Of a stretch of DNA of 64,000 bases, positions 56,518 through 64,000 are shown piece by piece (within the stretch, counting starts at the first letter, position 1; each line of letters starts with the position of its first letter). The stretch spans positions 62,001 through 126,000 of the forward strand of contig DATKUK010000102.1 in NCBI GenBank assembly GCA_035530655.1, read 5' to 3'. The DNA is from DATKUK01 sp035530655. Lineage in GTDB: Bacteria; Planctomycetota; Phycisphaerae; UBA1845; DATKUK01. The notes below the pieces were generated by a model. That model worked only from the letters and a program-made list of their open reading frames with translations, did not search any database and was not told the DNA's origin. The translations under genes were made by a program, and so were the position numbers.

Positions 56518-58223
56518 GATGCTGCGGCCTCGGCAACCGATTCGGCCGGTGCGGCAAGGGGACAGACCCCGGCCGGGCAGCTCCCGTGCAAGTGGGCCTC
56601 AAACTCGCTGCGGAAATAGCGAATGCCCGTCAGTATGGGGTTCGGTGCGGTCTGCCCGAGGCCGCACAGCGAGGTCAGCCGAATAACGTTGCCCAACTCG
56701 AGCAAGCGATCAAGGTCACCGGGCCGGCCTTGGCCTTGTGTCAGGCGATTCAGAATATCGAGCATCACCCGGTTGCCGTTGCGACATGGGACGCATTGTC
56801 CGCACGCCTCGTCCTGGGCGAACTCCATAAAATGACGAGTCAAGTCGACTATGCAGCAGCGATCGTCAATCGCGATGATCCCGCCCGAGCCCATGAGCGA
56901 ACCCGTCTCGCCCATGGAATCGAAATCGAGTGGTACCTCGATGTCGGCCGGCAGCAGTCCGCCCGGCGGCCCACCGGTGTGAACAGCCTTCAGCGGGTGT
57001 TCGTCCCTTGCGCCGCCGCCCACGTCGTTGACGACATGACTCAGCCCCATGCCCAGGGGCAACTCGAACACGCCCCGGCGCGCAAGCCTGCCCGAAAGCG
57101 AGAAGGCCTTGGTTCCGGGGCTGGCGGAGGTGCCGACCGCTCGAAACCACTCACCCCCGTGAGCGACGATGAGTGGAACGTTCGCCAGTGTTTCGACGTT
57201 CTGGACGAGTGTGGGCGCGCCCGCTATGCCCGACTGGCCCGGGTAGGGGGGGCGAGGTGCCGGGGCGCCGCGGCGGCCTTCGAGGGAGGCAATCTGCGCG
57301 GTCTCTTCGCCGCTGACGAACACCCCCGCACCGCTGCGCAGCGTGATGTCGAATGAAAACCCCGACCCGAGGATATCGTCGCCGAGCAGCCCCGCCCAAC
57401 GGAGCTGGTCGATCGCCATGCCGACGCGATGGTGCGCCAGCGGATATTCCGAAGCCATGTAGATGTAGCCCTGCGTCGCTCCCACGGTGAAGGCGGCGAT
57501 CAGCATGCCCTCGAGGAACCCGTGCGGATCGCTCTCGGTCAGCAACCGATTGGAGAACGCACCCGGATCGCCCTCATGCGCGTTGCACAACACGTATCGC
57601 TGCGAGCCCTTGGCGTTGCGGGTGAACTCCCACTTCCGCCACACGGGGAACCCGCCGCCGCTACGGCCTCGCAGGCCCGATTCCTTCAGCCGCTCGATGA
57701 TTTCGTCGGCGGGCATTGCCAGAGCTTGCCGAAACGCCTCGTACCCGCCGTTGGCCAGATAGTGACTTAGATCCTCCGGATCGATCAGCCCGCAGTGCTG
57801 CATCACGCGGCGAACCTGAAGGCGCATGGCCGGATGGTCGGACAGATCGGGCACATCCTCGGGCGGGTCGGCGTCGAGCCTGCCGACGGCCAGATCGGGG
57901 CAGGACCCCTCGCCCAGCAGACACTCGGCGACCAACCGCCGGGCTGAGTTCTCATCGAGGGGTCCGTAGACGACCCGTGCGCAGCCGGGCTTGCGAACGA
58001 TTGCGGTAGGTTCGAGGTAGCACAGCCCCATACAGCCCGTCCGCACGAAGCGGGCCTGGCAGCCGCGAGCGGCCAATTCGTCGCGCATGGCTAGGGCGAC
58101 CGCGTCGGCACCCGCCGCTTGGCTGCACGAGCCCAGTGCGACCCAGACCACCGGGTCGTGGCTTTGAGCGAGGGCAAGCCACTGGGCCCGCGCCTGGCTG
58201 GATAGCTGGTCAAGCCGCTTCAT
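56514..58223 (-). CDS. NuoF/HydB-like NADH-binding flavoprotein (569 aa)
   Basis: An N-terminal thioredoxin-like [2Fe-2S] part is followed by the NADH/FMN domain: GLRGRSGGGFPVWRKW (FMN), CNAHEGDPGAF where homologues usually have NADEG, and SGEETAQIASLEGRRG. The [4Fe-4S] motif is CGQCVPC with a fourth Cys in TSLCGLGQ. The C-terminus stops after CPAGVC, so the two-cluster ferredoxin extension of HydB is missing. It oxidises or reduces NAD(H). It overlaps nuoE-like by 14 bp and the NuoG-like gene by 4 bp. Confidence 0.9.
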   Translation of the reverse strand: MKRLDQLSSQARAQWLALAQSHDPVVWVALGSCSQAAGADAVALAMRDELAARGCQARFVRTGCMGLCYLEPTAIVRKPGCARVVYGPLDENSARRLVAECLLGEGSCPDLAVGRLDADPPEDVPDLSDHPAMRLQVRRVMQHCGLIDPEDLSHYLANGGYEAFRQALAMPADEIIERLKESGLRGRSGGGFPVWRKWEFTRNAKGSQRYVLCNAHEGDPGAFSNRLLTESDPHGFLEGMLIAAFTVGATQGYIYMASEYPLAHHRVGMAIDQLRWAGLLGDDILGSGFSFDITLRSGAGVFVSGEETAQIASLEGRRGAPAPRPPYPGQSGIAGAPTLVQNVETLANVPLIVAHGGEWFRAVGTSASPGTKAFSLSGRLARRGVFELPLGMGLSHVVNDVGGGARDEHPLKAVHTGGPPGGLLPADIEVPLDFDSMGETGSLMGSGGIIAIDDRCCIVDLTRHFMEFAQDEACGQCVPCRNGNRVMLDILNRLTQGQGRPGDLDRLLELGNVIRLTSLCGLGQTAPNPILTGIRYFRSEFEAHLHGSCPAGVCPLAAPAESVAEAAAS

Positions 58224-58719
58224 CGGTCTGCACATCCGGGGTAAATCCGTACTCGGCCAGTATGGCCGCCAGCCTGGCCGGGCTGACGCTGGGGTACGCG
58301 CGTCCGTCGACCATCATGGCCGGGGCCATCGCACAACAACCCAGACACCCAACCCGCGAAAGCGAAAAGAGCCCGTCGGTCGTCCGCTGGCCGGGTTCGA
58401 TGCCCAGCAGCCGGCGGAGCTCGCGCAGCAGCAGCGGCGTGCCCTCGACGTGGCAGGCCGTGCCCGCGCATACCGTGACGTGGTGCCGGCCGGGAGGCGA
58501 GAGGCGAAAATGCGAATAGAAACTCACCACGCCGTGCACCTCGGCCTGGCTGAGCGACAGCCTGTGGGCGATCGGGGCGATGGCCGCGGGCGGCACGTGC
58601 CCGAAAAGGTCCTGCACCTCGTGAAGGATTGGAATCAAGCTGCTGCGGGAGCGCTCGTGGCGCGACAGGACGGACTGCAACGAAGCTCGAATCTGGTCGT
58701 AATCAGTCGTAGTCACCAC
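58210..58719 (-). CDS. NuoE/HydC-like [2Fe-2S] subunit (169 aa)
   Basis: Thioredoxin-fold [2Fe-2S] protein: an N-terminal helical bundle (LIPILHEVQDLFGHVPPAAI and LSQAEVHGVVSFYSHF), then cluster ligands in VCAGTACHVEG and VGCLGCCAMAPAMMVDG. Length is normal. It is the first gene of the operon, starts at GTG, and has a TATAAT about 34 bp upstream on the minus strand. Confidence 0.92.
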   Translation of the reverse strand: MVTTTDYDQIRASLQSVLSRHERSRSSLIPILHEVQDLFGHVPPAAIAPIAHRLSLSQAEVHGVVSFYSHFRLSPPGRHHVTVCAGTACHVEGTPLLLRELRRLLGIEPGQRTTDGLFSLSRVGCLGCCAMAPAMMVDGRAYPSVSPARLAAILAEYGFTPDVQTDEAA

Positions 58720-58752
58720 TTGTTGGCCGACCTGGCCCTGTGTCGGGACTCA

Positions 58753-58758
58753 ATTATA
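58753..58758 (-). promoter_or_regulatory. -10 element of the NuoE-NfnB operon
   Basis: On the minus strand a perfect TATAAT lies about 34 bp before the GTG at 58719. A TTGAGG upstream is only 14 bp away; no better -35 is visible. The following leader would be about 27 nt. Confidence 0.5.
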
Positions 58759-58785
58759 TAAGAACAAACGACCCTCAATCAGTCA

Positions 58786-59020
58786 GGAGATTATAGAGCC
58801 GAGTGGCAAATGGTGTCAAAGGCGGCGCCCGACAGCAGGCAAGCTGTCCAACGGGCTCGCCGGCGCTGGGTGACGCGGGGCGTGCCGGCGAGCGCCTCTT
58901 TCCGTGGCAGTCGGCACGTGTTGCGATTGGGCGCCGTACGGCATCACCCTGATACGGCAGGCCCGTGTTGCCAATGGCGACAGACTGCGAGCCAAAGTGG
59001 CTGCGCGGTGAGGGCGCGCG
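58786..59020. other. Intergenic interval before tRNA-Leu
   Basis: Together with the operon promoter on one side and the tRNA promoter on the other, this fills the 349 bp between the NuoE-like gene and tRNA-Leu. No gene is supported. Confidence 0.5.
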
Positions 59021-59049
59021 TTGATTGTGCGGATCGAAGGTGCTATTTG
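59021..59049 (+). promoter_or_regulatory. Possible promoter for tRNA-Leu
   Basis: TTGATT, a 17-bp spacer, TATTTG; the predicted start is about 13 nt before the tRNA. The -10 match is modest. Confidence 0.4.
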
Positions 59050-59068
59050 TAGCGGCGGCGTTGGCTTC

Positions 59069-59150
59069 GCGAGAGTGGCGGAATTGGCAGACGCGCAGGA
59101 TTTAGGATCCTGTGGGGAGACCCATCCGGGTTCGAATCCCGGCTCTCGCA
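59069..59150 (+). tRNA. tRNA-Leu (anticodon TAG)
   Basis: Acceptor GCGAGAG/CTCTCGC with discriminator A, anticodon stem CAGGA/TCCTG with loop TTTAGGA (TAG), a variable arm (TGGGGAGACCCA) as expected for Leu, and T arm GGGTTCGAATCCC. CCA is not encoded. tRNA-Leu genes are common integration sites, and an accessory block begins downstream. Confidence 0.95.
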
Positions 59151-59393
59151 TTGAGCAGGGCAGCAGGGGCGCTCTGGACCTGAGACGGCTATAGCTGAGT
59201 GGGTTTCGGCCCTGCGAAGAGCCTTCTGGACCTCCTGGCCCCGTTTCGCCGCTGCATGCACTGCCAAGCAGTCGGCGAGCGGTTTCGCCCATCTCTGCTG
59301 CCACGGCAGCCAGAGCGCCATCAGCACATTTGCTGACATCATTTGGCGCCCTCAGCATAGCGAAGAGTCCCCAATCGCCGCGACTGGCGCTTA

Positions 59394-60020
59394 TCACCAG
59401 GCGCCGGGCTTCTGAATGACACCACCAGCACCATCCGGAACCGCTTTGGGAAACTGGGCGTGCTTCAGGAGCGCCAGAGGCAGGGTCTTATTTCGGTCTG
59501 CGGCTGCTCGTAACTGAACCGCGGCGCCGCGTATCTGACTGCGGGCCGGTACGTACACAACGACGAACATCTTAGGGAACTGGGCCTTGACCATGTTGAC
59601 GGCTGGAACCAAGTCAGAGTCGCCGCTGACCAGGACCATCGCATCGCAGCGATTCTGGTAGGCATCGTCAACCATCTGCACGCCGATGTTGACGTCCGAC
59701 CGTTTTTCTTCGGGCGTGTCGAACCAGCGCGATCCGCCAAACGTACACCCCGGCACACTACAGAGGACACGCTTCGTCTTGAACTGGCCCAGCACGATGT
59801 TTACCAGCGGGAGCGTCGCAAGAGCCTTGAGATAGGTCTTCTGGTTTTCCTGCCTCGCGCCGGTAAGAAAGGCGGTGAAATAGTGGATTTGGACGATCCG
59901 ATCATGTGGGCGCAATAACGTGAAGTAGCGCTGCAGGTCCAGCCACTTGTGCGGACCACCACGGACCGCTCCGTAGTAGAGATTAAAGCCGTCAACATAG
60001 ACGATTGTGCGGCGTGCCAT
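59394..60020 (-). CDS. NYN-domain protein, predicted PIN-like RNase (208 aa)
   Basis: N-terminal IVYVDGFNLYYGAV, a central KRSDVNIGVQMVDDAY and VLVSGDSDLVPAVNMVK supply the four acidic residues of NYN/PIN nucleases (Asp in YVDGFN, Asp in KRSDVN, Asp in MVDDA, Asp-x-Asp in GDSD). RNase activity is inferred. Such genes occur in toxin-antitoxin and defence contexts, and in RNA processing. It lies on the opposite strand from tRNA-Leu and precedes two unknown genes in the same orientation. Confidence 0.85.
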   Translation of the reverse strand: MARRTIVYVDGFNLYYGAVRGGPHKWLDLQRYFTLLRPHDRIVQIHYFTAFLTGARQENQKTYLKALATLPLVNIVLGQFKTKRVLCSVPGCTFGGSRWFDTPEEKRSDVNIGVQMVDDAYQNRCDAMVLVSGDSDLVPAVNMVKAQFPKMFVVVYVPARSQIRGAAVQLRAAADRNKTLPLALLKHAQFPKAVPDGAGGVIQKPGAW

Positions 60021-60055
60021 GTCCCCAAGGATAGCGATCCCGGCGCAAGAAAACA

Positions 60056-60074
60056 GGCAGCCTTATAGGCTGCC
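60056..60074 (-). terminator. Stem-loop with T-rich tail upstream of the NYN gene
   Basis: A 7-bp stem GGCAGCC/GGCTGCC with loop TTATA. On the minus strand it is followed by TGTTTTCTT. It could end a transcript coming from the 60379-61608 gene. Confidence 0.55.
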
Positions 60075-60378
60075 CAACCCGCTCATCGCGGGGGAGTCGT
60101 CGATAATGGATGGCTTCACTTACTAACGGCCCACAGCTGTCAACAAAAGAGTACCACAAAACCGCAGCAAGTCAAGCTATTTACATGCGACGTGCCTTGT
60201 ATCGGCAAATCGATCGCAGCCAATTTGCTGGTTAGCGAGGTGGCGTAAGTCACTTGTTTTCAGCACCTTATACCCCGCCGCCGCCGGCCGTGAACCCAGA
60301 GTTCTCAGACACAACCCGCCGCGCCGCGAAGGTCTGGATCATTAGAAAGCTGCTTGGATGGGTCCGCGCTTTGGGCCA
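60075..60378. other. Intergenic interval, relatively A/T-rich
   Basis: About 300 bp without a gene. On the minus strand it contains TTGACT-16 bp-TACTCT (60048-60175 region, hexamers at 60170-60175 and 60148-60153) and a separate TTGACA at 60138-60143 without a good -10. The NYN gene promoter probably lies here. Confidence 0.4.
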
Positions 60379-61608
60379 TCAGCCGTCGCCGTTCGCTCCT
60401 GACTCTCCGTCTTCTCCCATCGCCCTCCGGAGCTGTTCGCGGGCCTGGTGGAGGAACCGTTCCGGCCCACCCTCGGGGCGGGCGGCACTCTGCCAAAGCG
60501 CTTCGGCCAATTGCTTCGCCTTCTCCTCAAAGATCCGGGCCTCTCGATCGCTCTCCTTCTCCAGCTCCCCCAGGTCTGCGTATTCAGCGGCTGGCCTGAC
60601 GGCGGTGGGGGTGATGCCGTGGCACTTACAGTAATGCTCAGTAAATGAGGCGATCTGCATGCCAGCGTAGCAGATGTGCCGGGCGCAGTCCGACAGCGCC
60701 TGCAGGAATAGCCAGAGGAGGACCGGCTCCTTCCCGTTTACCTGAGCCAAACAGTCCGCGTAATCTCGTTCACTCTGCTTGTTCCCCTGGTGAGCATACA
60801 GGGTGTAGATAAAGGCGTCGATGAGACACTTCCGTGTGAACGTCACGCGACCACCCTGCGCGAACGGCGCGAGATGGGGAATGCCATTAACGGCCTGCTG
60901 GTATTTGGCCTCCACGTCCTGGACCCACTTTGCCAAAGGATGCGAACCGAGTGCCCGGGCGAACGCACCAGCCGCCTTCGCGAAGTTGCCCGGTTCCCCG
61001 CACATGTACAGCCGGCGGAAGATCGTCACAAAAGACCGTATCTCGTCGTCGGATACAGCCGTCGCTACCTCTGGCTCTGCGCCTTGGGCCGCCAATAGCC
61101 TCTCTGAACGTTCAGCCAGGAAGCTGGAAGCGTTCAGTTCGCGGTAGTCACGGGAGAAATGAGCGAGCGCGTTGAGGTCCGCGTCCGACACCTGGACTTG
61201 GGTGAGGTCCACGGCTGGTTTCGGCGCAAACATGAGGTCGACGTCGTGCTGCTTTGCTCCCCTCGGGAGTAGCACTGTGTTTGGATCGCCAGTCAACACC
61301 GGCCCCATCCGCTCGTAAGTCACTTCCTCGCCATGCTCATCTTCGAAGTAGTCAACCAGAAACACGGTGCGCATACCCCGAGCACGCGCGACGAGATCAT
61401 TCATTTCCTCGTTCGAGAGGCTCTTCTCCTGGAACAGTTGACGAAATCGAAGTATGTCTCGACCACCGCCCGGCTCACGCAGTTCAACGCACAATTCCAC
61501 CGCCGCCTTGGTGGTCGCGTCCAGCTCGTTCGTCTCAAGCCAGAGGTCCCGATCCTTGAATTGTCCGTCGCGTGTGTCCAGGTACCGTACCCGCCAGAAC
61601 ACAAGCAT
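60379..61608 (-). CDS. Hypothetical protein of the NYN-linked block (409 aa)
   Basis: ATG 61608 (MLVFWRVRYLD) has GGGCGG at long spacing. The frame is open further upstream, but this start gives a compact N-terminal domain. The N-terminal 90 residues look alpha/beta (FLVDYFEDEHGEEVTYERMGPVL near 90-115); the middle (190-330) is helical with FRRLYMCGEPGNFAKAAGAF and FTRKCLIDAFIYTLYAHQGNKQSERDY; the end is charged helices. No signal peptide or membrane helix. No family is recognised. Its middle helical part resembles HEPN-type bundles, a weak impression. Confidence 0.6.
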   Translation of the reverse strand: MLVFWRVRYLDTRDGQFKDRDLWLETNELDATTKAAVELCVELREPGGGRDILRFRQLFQEKSLSNEEMNDLVARARGMRTVFLVDYFEDEHGEEVTYERMGPVLTGDPNTVLLPRGAKQHDVDLMFAPKPAVDLTQVQVSDADLNALAHFSRDYRELNASSFLAERSERLLAAQGAEPEVATAVSDDEIRSFVTIFRRLYMCGEPGNFAKAAGAFARALGSHPLAKWVQDVEAKYQQAVNGIPHLAPFAQGGRVTFTRKCLIDAFIYTLYAHQGNKQSERDYADCLAQVNGKEPVLLWLFLQALSDCARHICYAGMQIASFTEHYCKCHGITPTAVRPAAEYADLGELEKESDREARIFEEKAKQLAEALWQSAARPEGGPERFLHQAREQLRRAMGEDGESGANGDG

Positions 61609-61732
61609 GCTCACACCGCCCTTTGCATGTCGATCTTGCCCGTCACCGCCGCGGATAGTGGCACCCATAGGGCGGTTACCACTGGTACCTGGCCGCACGC
61701 AAGCGCCAAAGGCCTGCGCAACTCCGCGTTCA

Positions 61733-62425
61733 CTACCTTGGTGGCTTCCACGGATGCTCGAAGACGTTCGTCCACTCGTACTGCCAAGTCTCGGTCAAAC
61801 TCCCGTTCTTTACCCCTGCCTGCCGCAGCAGCGCTATACAGCGGCACGTCTTCTTATCGATGGTGTCGATCGCACGGTCTAAATCTCCCCACGTCGGCAA
61901 TGGGAGTGTCTCGGTCGGGATGGCATCATGGTGTGCGATGCGCTTGTCAACGTATCGATGTATGGCCTTGCACGCATCTTCTAGCTGCCTGCGATGCCCC
62001 ATGACAATACGGAAATCAGCATGGCCTTTGCCCTTGCCGCTCCACCTGTCAAAAGCGCCGTGTGCCATGCCAATTGCGGTGCTATCACGAGGCTCGTCAC
62101 CTGTTAGATGGTCCTGTGTGAATTGTTGGACGAACCACTTTCTGGTGATGGCGTCGGCATGATCCTCTATGTCTTTCAGTAGGCGCCGAAGCGAAACGGT
62201 GCGATCGTCTCTGTCTACTAGGCGACGAACTCGAATCGATGCCGCTTCGACGTACTGTTGGACGAACCACATCACGAAGTCGTTGGGGTCGTGGGTCTTG
62301 GGATTCGCCTCGACGATCTTGATAACCTCCCGGAAAATGTAGCGGTCACTCAACATCGAGCGCACGTGCCCTTCGATCGTTTCCAGCCATTTCAGCCACT
62401 TTGGCAAGAGCTGATCCAGCGTCAC
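61733..62425 (-). CDS. HEPN/AbiU2-like protein (230 aa)
   Basis: All-helical protein with several long charged helices. Near residue 160 it reads CKAIHRYVDKRIAHHDAIP. The RxxxH-type core (RIAHH) is like that of HEPN ribonuclease domains, and the context is like AbiU2 family proteins of phage resistance loci. The earlier part has FRIVMGHRRQLEDACKAIHR and two RxR-type stretches. Start is GTG with GGTGGGG upstream. The HEPN assignment is tentative. Its position 124 bp upstream of the 409-aa gene suggests co-expression. Confidence 0.5.
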   Translation of the reverse strand: MTLDQLLPKWLKWLETIEGHVRSMLSDRYIFREVIKIVEANPKTHDPNDFVMWFVQQYVEAASIRVRRLVDRDDRTVSLRRLLKDIEDHADAITRKWFVQQFTQDHLTGDEPRDSTAIGMAHGAFDRWSGKGKGHADFRIVMGHRRQLEDACKAIHRYVDKRIAHHDAIPTETLPLPTWGDLDRAIDTIDKKTCRCIALLRQAGVKNGSLTETWQYEWTNVFEHPWKPPR

Positions 62426-62586
62426 GGCACCCCACCTTCCACGGCCCGTGAATGAGGGACAGCACGGCCGCAGTACCCATTATGCCGATCTGCACCCTCA
62501 CTGCGAGGGGCGGTAACGACTTCAAAGCCCCTCTGGGGTCGGCACCCCCGCACGCCGGCTGGCCGGGAAGCCCGCGGTGACGGCTG

Positions 62587-63717
62587 TCACTCACCAGAGA
62601 GGTTTGATGTGGTGGGTTGGCTTGTGGGCGCGGGGGGTTCGCGGGGGATCGGGCCGGGCAGCAGGGCGTCGAGGCGAGGTAACGATCGGACGGTGCCGGG
62701 TTCAAATACCTCGTTGCGCAAGCCGCAGCCCTGCACGAGGATCTCAGCGGCCTCGGCATGATAGCCGGCCTCGATGAGCCGATCGGCCAACTGATCCATC
62801 ACCGCCAGGCGCACGAGTGTGGTGGCCGGGGCGACCAGGTCAACCACCTGCTCGTCGAACCAGTCGGCCAGTCGATTCTGCATGCGAATCAGCAGCGCCG
62901 AGGCGGCCGTCAACTTGCCCGTCTGCCCAAGGACCCGACAGCGAAGCAGCCTTGGCAGAATCTCGTAGGCGTCGCCCTGCGGCGGGGCGAGCGCCATGTC
63001 CAGCAACTCCAGAGCCCGGTCCGGCTGACCGGCGCGAAGCCACAACATGGCCGCCCAAAACCGCGCCGGCTCCTGGATCGGCGGGTGCAGGCATTGGGCC
63101 AATTCGGCAAGCCGCTCGGCTGCGGCTGTGCACTGCTCGGGCGTTCCGGTGGCGGCGGCTCGCAGCGCCTGAGGCCAGGGCTGCATGACCGGCAATTCGT
63201 CGTGCCAGCGCTGCACGTCGGCAGGCTGAGTCGTTGCAACGGCATCCAGTCCGTCCAACAGCACCTCGATGGCGGCCAACTGCCCGGCAGCAAGAGCGGT
63301 GAGTTCGTCGATGCGCTTACGGTCGCTCTCGCCGTCGATGCCGTAGAACACGCTGCTGAGGGCAGGGTCAATCTGCCGGCTCAGGTGCCACCAGAACAGA
63401 CGCACGCGGGCCTCAAGCTCGGCATGACGGGTCTGAGCAGCCTCGATCGCCCGGGCGAGCTTGTCGGCCTGGCTGTCGAGATACTGCCGATACTCCTGCG
63501 TCGCGGCGGCGCCGGTGGGTCGAACGCCTGAGTCCAACGTTACGGCCTCGCGGACCCACGGGCCAAGGATAGGCCCGGTCGACGGGCGCGAAGTGGGCAA
63601 GGTTGCGCTGGTCTCCGAGGTTGCGGCTGCCCGCGTAGTGGCAGGCAAGGACGCGGGGGTGACATCGGCAGCGGCCGTCAGCACAGTCAGGATCGCAGGG
63701 ATCGCCAGGTGAGTCAC
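62587..63717 (-). CDS. Exported hypothetical protein, helical-repeat-like (376 aa)
   Basis: GTG 63717 is supported by AAGGAG 5 bp upstream and gives a signal peptide (MTHLAIPAILTVLTAAADV); an ATG at 63753 in the same frame lacks a spaced Shine-Dalgarno. The body (90-340) is helical with Ala/Leu-rich repeats such as RFWAAMLWLRAGQPDRALELLDMALAPPQ, suggesting TPR-like arrays. The final residues are Pro/Thr/Ser-rich. The function is unknown; TPR proteins of this type mediate envelope protein contacts. Confidence 0.62.
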   Translation of the reverse strand: MTHLAIPAILTVLTAAADVTPASLPATTRAAATSETSATLPTSRPSTGPILGPWVREAVTLDSGVRPTGAAATQEYRQYLDSQADKLARAIEAAQTRHAELEARVRLFWWHLSRQIDPALSSVFYGIDGESDRKRIDELTALAAGQLAAIEVLLDGLDAVATTQPADVQRWHDELPVMQPWPQALRAAATGTPEQCTAAAERLAELAQCLHPPIQEPARFWAAMLWLRAGQPDRALELLDMALAPPQGDAYEILPRLLRCRVLGQTGKLTAASALLIRMQNRLADWFDEQVVDLVAPATTLVRLAVMDQLADRLIEAGYHAEAAEILVQGCGLRNEVFEPGTVRSLPRLDALLPGPIPREPPAPTSQPTTSNLSGE

Positions 63718-63953
63718 CGCGACTCCTTGGGCAGTGCGCACACTGGCAGACAAGCCGCCAGTGGCACCGAAGTAGGCCGCACCAACATCGTCAGACAGAG
63801 CCTAGTCTTCTGCCAGGGGCCTGCTAGGTTCGGCAGGCTACCACCTTAGTCGGATCAGGACAACGGCGTCGTCGCCACATGCGACGCGGCGAGCCGATTA
63901 TAGATCAGGCCGATGCAGCGTCAACGACGGCGTACCAGGGCGATGCCGGCACA

Positions 63954-63982
63954 TTGACCGGCTTGCACGAGACAACTAGACT
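63954..63982 (+). promoter_or_regulatory. Possible promoter leading out of the window
   Basis: TTGACC, a 17-bp spacer, TAGACT (five and four matches to consensus). It points to a plus-strand gene beyond base 64000 and is divergent from the hypothetical protein gene. Confidence 0.4.
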
Positions 63983-64000
63983 TCGATAGTGCCCTGAAAA

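Noticed and set aside
54820..58719. HydABC-type electron-bifurcating [FeFe] hydrogenase
   Set aside because: The NuoE/NuoF/Fe-S gene order suggested it, but the 565-aa protein has no H-cluster cysteine motif and ends in a partial molybdopterin fold.

Overview
The window reads as one contiguous stretch of a GC-rich, slow-growing-type bacterial chromosome, most likely from the phylum Planctomycetota (class Phycisphaerae or a relative). This rests on protein features I recognise by eye, not on a search: a HYExAFE-family protein, a DUF1570-type zincin, a PEP-CTERM protein, helix-turn-helix proteins tethered to the membrane through acidic linkers, an EF-Tu with a divergent switch I, and very small exported proteins of a type I associate with this phylum. 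There is no rRNA operon, CRISPR array or intact insertion sequence.

Layout. 1-5461: the end of an upstream gene, hisS, a HYExAFE nuclease-like gene, three small exported or membrane proteins, bioB, and a convergent LTxxQ periplasmic protein. 5662-12763: an M48-type membrane protease, hemC, a degenerate metallophosphoesterase, an MFS transporter and an Ldh_2 dehydrogenase. 12783-19985: mnmE, scpA, a RidA homologue, thioredoxin, trpC, a CPBP protease, a DUF1570 protease and cysteine synthase. 20178-28337: a PEP-CTERM protein, an OmpA-type lipoprotein, an HTH-membrane protein, trpS, a site-2-type protease, a candidate small RNA, and a sigma-54 response regulator. 28338-30148: an accessory patch with clustered hairpins and one low-GC membrane gene bracketed by a 21-bp direct repeat. 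30149-33237: a dipeptide epimerase paired with an exported transglutaminase-like protein.

33315-48686 is the information-processing core: tRNA-Gly, tRNA-Thr, tuf, rpmG, tRNA-Trp, secE, nusG, a small membrane gene, rplK, rplA, rplJ, rplL, rpoB, rpoC, rpsL and rpsG, all on the plus strand. Two points stand out: EF-Tu lacks the usual RGITI motif, and S12 carries Arg at residue 88, the position of a classical streptomycin-resistance change. An Eis-like acetyltransferase follows.

52497-58719 is a five-gene minus-strand operon encoding NuoE-, NuoF- and truncated NuoG-like proteins followed by NfnA- and NfnB-like proteins. I read this as a soluble flavin-based electron-bifurcating transhydrogenase, resembling the Stn type but with its parts encoded separately. 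59069 is tRNA-Leu, followed by a small accessory block (NYN-domain nuclease, an unknown 409-residue protein and a HEPN-like protein) that could be a defence module. The window closes with an exported hypothetical protein and a possible promoter firing out of the window.

The strongest candidates for something undescribed are the roughly 75-nt RNA at 26373-26447, which has its own promoter and terminator and carries an anti-Shine-Dalgarno-like segment, and the NYN/HEPN-like block beside tRNA-Leu.
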